Source: Epichloe hybrida (lineage: Eukaryota; Ascomycota; Sordariomycetes; Hypocreales; Clavicipitaceae). Taken from it: 64,000 nucleotides of DNA. The position numbers and the translations under genes were made by a program. The notes under the pieces were generated by a model. That model saw nothing but the letters and a program-made list of their open reading frames with translations. It made no database searches and was not told where the DNA came from. This document shows, one piece after another, positions 60,062 to 64,000 of the stretch (positions are counted from its first letter, which is position 1; each line of letters opens with the position of its first letter). Location: assembly GCA_019022495.1 (NCBI GenBank), contig JAFEKR010000013.1:620001-684000 (forward strand), in the 5' to 3' direction.

Positions 60062-60561
60062 ATTAGATTTATTAATTATATTATACTTTATTTTTAAGTA
60101 AGTTATTTAAATTATCCCCCTCTCTTTCTCTTTAAGTATAAGAAAAAGCTTTTCTTTCCTTAGGGTTTTGGTGTTTTTTCTCTTTTTATATTAAACTTTC
60201 TATAGGTTTTTCTTTTTTTTTCTAACTATTTAAGGCTATTCTAGGCTAAAGTTAAATTATTTACTAATATTAATTATAGATTAAAAGTAAATCTAGTATA
60301 ATAACACTAAAGTCTATAAGTTCTTAAGTCTTGCTATATTTCTAGCTTTAACTTACCTAGGAATTTATAAAATATAAGGACATCCTAAGGAAGTCTATAA
60401 TTACTAAGTAATATATATAAGTTATAAAAAAGGTCTTATTTAAGTTATATTTACTTTTATTCTAGGCCTATTTTATTATAAATTTATACTAGCTTAGTAC
60501 TTTGAAAGATATGTAGTGTATCTCTTATAAATCTTACTTAGTTTAGAGTTCTAGGTATTAA
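60062..60561. other. RIPed sequence, nothing recognised
   Basis: AT-rich with pyrimidine tracts (60110-60230). No domain, LTR or terminal repeat identified. Confidence 0.4.
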
Positions 60562-60620
60562 TGTTAAATCCTTCGGACCTTCAAGTCTTGTTTGGTTTAA
60601 TCGTGGCTAAAGGCTAGGAG
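60562..60620. repeat. Fragment resembling the W LTR in reverse orientation
   Basis: tgttaaatccttcgga and ggtttaatcgtggc match the reverse complement of the W LTR end (25441-25498) with small gaps. It may be a diverged LTR relative. Short, so tentative. Confidence 0.4.
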
Positions 60621-60625
60621 AGATA

Positions 60626-60797
60626 TGTTACGACTAAGGTTAGGGAGATATAAATAAAGTAAAGGCTAAGGTTCTTAGTTATAGCTAAAGAGCTATTACT
60701 TAAGGGTAAGTATATAAAGGTCTTAAACTTTAACTTACTACATACCTTATTAGTAATCCTTATTTAAATACCTTATTATATATATATAGCTATCTAA
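60626..60797. repeat. Truncated G-family LTR
   Basis: Matches roughly the first 170 bp of the 267-bp G LTR (TGTTACGACTAAGG for TGTCACGACTATGG) and then breaks off into X3 leader sequence. Heavily RIPed. Confidence 0.75.
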
Positions 60798-63379
60798 TAA
60801 ATTAATTAAGGCCTAGTTAGTAACTAGTCTAAACCTATCTTAATTTATTTAATTAGCGTGTTTATTATATAAATAAACCCTTAGAAGTATATTTATTAAA
60901 TAATTAAGACCTAGTTAGTAACTAGTTTAAACCTATCTTTAGTTATTTAATATAACTTACTAAGAGGTAAAGATAATAGCTTTACTTATAATCCTTTAAA
61001 TCTCTATAATTTCTTTGTTTCCCTTATCTTCTTACTTACTACTAATATTATAGTAAAATATTAAGATTAACTAAAAGAATTGAAATTATAAAATATTCCT
61101 TCTAATTATAAATATACCTCCCCTCTTAAGAATACTATAAGAGAAATTAATCTATAAGTTATATTTTACCTTCTTAACTATATTCCTTTTAATTTATACT
61201 AGTATACTATATAATAAGTACTAGAAAATAAGGAATTATTTAATCTTAAAGTAAATACTACCCTTAAAGAACTTATAGCTTAAATACTTATTAAGAAAGT
61301 AACTTATAAATATAAAAACCTATACTTATAAACCTTATTTACTATCTTTAATTATAACTTTAAAGAATAAAACTAAAAGATATTTAAAATAGTAAATCCT
61401 AAAGCTATAAAAATTCTTTAAGACTTTCTTTTCTTTAGTAGTATTTATATAGACTTATAAAGTTACTATAAGATAATAATCTTACTTAAAGATATTATTA
61501 ACTTTAATAGATTTTATAAAGAAAATAAAGAAAAAATATAGGAAGTTAAAAGAAAGTATTTTACCTTTAAATGGTAAATAGTAAAAAAAGACTTTTATAA
61601 AGACTTTCTTTTTATTAATATCCCTTTTCTTAAAGATTAACTAAAGTAACTAATTACTTTATAATATCCTTAATCCCCTTAACTATTATAATTACTCCTA
61701 TTTTATTCCTAAATTCTATTATACTAATTCCTAAGTATACTAATTATAAGGTAAAAGTATAATAGTAAAGGTAATTCTCTTATTATAAGCCCTTAAATAT
61801 AAGCCTAAACCCCCCTTACTTCCTTTCTTATAATAAGATATTATAGTCCCTTACTACCCTCCTAGGCACGAGGTAAAACTGCTTAAATTATAGATCTCTA
61901 TTTTTTAACACCTTTTCTAAATATCTAGCCTTCTTCTCTAGCTTTTTATTTCCTTTCTTTTTCTTACTTTTTCTAAATTCCTTAATATCTTCTTTAGTTT
62001 TTTAAATTTCTTTTTTATCTAGAATTTCCTTAGATTTTTAAATAGCTATTAGGTTCTATAGCCTAGTAGTTATAGCCTCTAGCTTATAGTTACCCTTAGC
62101 TATACTATTTTCTAATTAGTTAGTTATTAATTAGTTAATTAGTAGCCCTTAACTTACCTATAAATTGTGTAGTGTATTTATTATAAATTAGAGTAGAGTT
62201 AAGTAAGGATAGATTATGTTTTTTTTTAGGGTTTAAGTTTACCTTAGAGCTTTAAAGAATAAGTTATAAGATAAAAGAGATATAAAGAGATAGAATAAAT
62301 ATAGTTATAGAGAAAGGGGGAATTATATTAATTTATACTATAAGTAAAACTTAAATAGATTTAAGTTTAACTATAGTTATAAATTATAACTATATTTTAT
62401 GTAATTATAGCTATAAAGTTTATTATAAACTTTATATTAACTTTTTAGCCCCTAAATTTATAGCTTAAAGCTTATTCCTTTTATGTTTTACCTAATACTA
62501 TAGTAATTATTAAATTTAGTTATTATATATAGTACTAGCTAGGTATTACTAGTAATCTTTTTGGTTCCTTGAAAATTAGATGTATTGGCCACAGCTAATA
62601 ACCCCCAAAAATATTAAAAATCAAAAAAAAAAAAACAAATAGTCCCTTACTATACCTTAAAACTATAGTATTTCCTTTATAAGAGTTAACTATTCTTATT
62701 TTCCTATAAGAAATAAGCTAACCTTTATTAAAGTAACTATATAATCTTAATAAGTTTAATAATAATAAAAGTATTAAGTATAATACTAAGGAGTATAATA
62801 TTCTTAATATTAAGCTCTTAACTTATAAAAGAAAGTATAAAATACTAGGTATTATATAAGAATAGTTAAGCTATAGTTTTAAGTTTATACTAAAAGGAAA
62901 ACCTCTTTAATACTTCTTAAAAAACCTTTTAAGCTAAGGAAACCCTTAAAATCTCCTAACTCTTATTTATAAGATTAAGCAAATATTTAAGATAGATAAT
63001 ATATACTAGAAAAACTATCTATTATAAGGAAAATTATAATTACTTACTATTATCTAAGAAAACCCTAATAAATTAAAGATTAAGTACTTTAAAGACTTTA
63101 TAATAAAGCTTTTAAATATCTAAAGGGTAAATCCTTATAAATCCTAGTTAGAATTAGACCTTTATTATTAGATTCTAAATACCTATAAAGAAATCCTACA
63201 ATATAAGGCTTATATTATTAATTCTTCTATTAACCTGTAATACTTTTATAAATAAATAAGAATATTAATTAGTCAATCTAAAGCTTTAATTAATTAATAG
63301 TAATTCCTTATAAAAGCTAATACTAAGAAATACTTTTAAACTAACTATAAATATAATAGCAAGGGTAAGGAAGCCTAAT
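60798..63379 (+). mobile_element. X3: 5' part of a third X copy
   Basis: Starts within the X leader, including its direct repeat and the empty W target (60933-60937), and runs parallel to X2 25504-27150. It is interrupted by R-D (61857-62639) and cut at 63379 by the Y3 insertion. It holds the pre-gag and early gag region with many stops and no open frame. Confidence 0.75.
61857..62639 (+). mobile_element. R-D: non-LTR retroposon copy, 13-bp TSD and A tail
   Basis: Flanked by tagtcccttacta at 61844-61856 and 62640-62652. Begins ccctcctaggcacgagg and ends with a 13-A run after attaaaaatc. The clearest case for retroposition of this family, since both a poly(A)-like tail and a perfect long TSD are present. 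Confidence 0.9.
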
Positions 63380-64000
63380 TGTGAGGCCTACCTATAACAC
63401 TAGTGCGCTAGCGCACCACCTAGCAGGCACACTACGCCCTAGGGCTAGGTTTACGTAATACTAGTAAGCTACTAGCTATAAGCTAGTAACTTATATATAT
63501 AATATACTTAGACCTAGTAAGCTTTAGTTAATATATAAGCGCCGCTTATATCTCTTACCTAGCTATCCTTTATTTTTATAATTCTAAAGCTTCTTTTACT
63601 AATTACCTAAGAGTAATATAAGGGGAAAAACTACTTAATTTACTAAAGTAATACTATATATTCCCTAGGACTTACTAAATAAGGGTAATACTATAGCTAG
63701 TAATATACTATATTTTATAAAATTTTTATCTAAGACTAAACCCTTTATTATAAGAGTAAAAAAGATGGTAATTTAAGAATAAATTACTTATTTAAAATAA
63801 CTTAAAGAACTATAAGAATAGAAATAAAAACTTACTAACTTACTATAACTTTATAAGGAGGGAAAGCTAATAAAAAAGGGTTAAAAAGCTAGTATATCCT
63901 TAAGTTTTAGTAATTAAGAAGTTAAGGTTTAAAATATTATAAAACTCTAATACCTTATAAACTTATAAAAGTATAAGATATAGCTAAATAACCTTAACTA
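63380..64000 (+). mobile_element. Y3: 5' LTR and leader of another Y chromovirus, cut by the window end
   Basis: LTR 63380-63580 (TGTGAGGCC...TATTTTTATA, the latter RIPed from TGTTCTCACA). The left flank CTAAT (63375-63379) belongs to X3 and matches 27146-27150 in X2, but the right flank (attct) is not X, so this is a 5' LTR with element interior following. 63581-64000 is RIPed leader/gag with no readable motif. Confidence 0.7.

Overview
The window looks like filamentous ascomycete DNA from a genome with repeat-induced point mutation (RIP). Most of it is extremely AT-rich, nearly devoid of CpA and TpG, and packed with TpA. For example, positions 5521-5580 contain no CA or TG and 13 TA. Reading frames of recognisable retroelements persist without frameshifts but are studded with TAA/TAG codons where CAA, CAG or TGG would be expected. 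Only about 55.8-58.73 kb has ordinary composition, and it carries the single gene I regard as intact.

Layout. 1-3634: 3' part of a Ty3/gypsy chromovirus (Y1). 3635-55555: a tandem array of a Copia-type element (X1, then X2, sharing one LTR), broken open by younger insertions. X1 contains a hAT-like element (hAT1) and a solo Copia LTR. The shared LTR contains a full Copia element (Copia-A, 11240-18358). X2 contains a minus-strand Copia-type element (W, 18758-25498) and a gypsy element (Z, 29328-53252). Z holds a retroposon copy (R-B) and a chromovirus (G, 36323-52573). G holds a second hAT-like element (hAT2) and Copia-B (39055-45848). Copia-B holds a 1.4-kb chimera of an 824-bp Copia LTR and two miniature LTR elements with Pol III-like boxes (40208-41590). 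55556-55792: right end of a third hAT-like copy into which the X array appears to be inserted. 55793-58730: gene island with an inverted repeat, a promoter, a likely 5'-UTR intron and a 449-codon gene. 58731-64000: RIPed repeats again (R-C, a gypsy LTR fragment, X3 with R-D, and the start of another Y element).

The nest is supported by target-site duplications (TSDs): ATAAT, ATAAC, CTATC, ATTAT, CTATT, CTTTT, GAACC and CTCTC for LTR elements, 8-bp TSDs for the hAT-like elements, and 12-14-bp TSDs for the four R retroposons. Several insertions also have their unoccupied target visible in a paralogous copy in the same window. No retroelement protein is intact. Catalytic Asp residues of protease and reverse transcriptase are changed to Asn exactly where the Asp codon follows a T. 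The non-repetitive gene encodes an unrecognised protein with a weak ADP-ribosyltransferase-like C-terminal pattern. Element names (X, Y, Z, W, G, R) are labels for this window, not database families. All similarity statements come from reading motifs by eye; nothing was searched.
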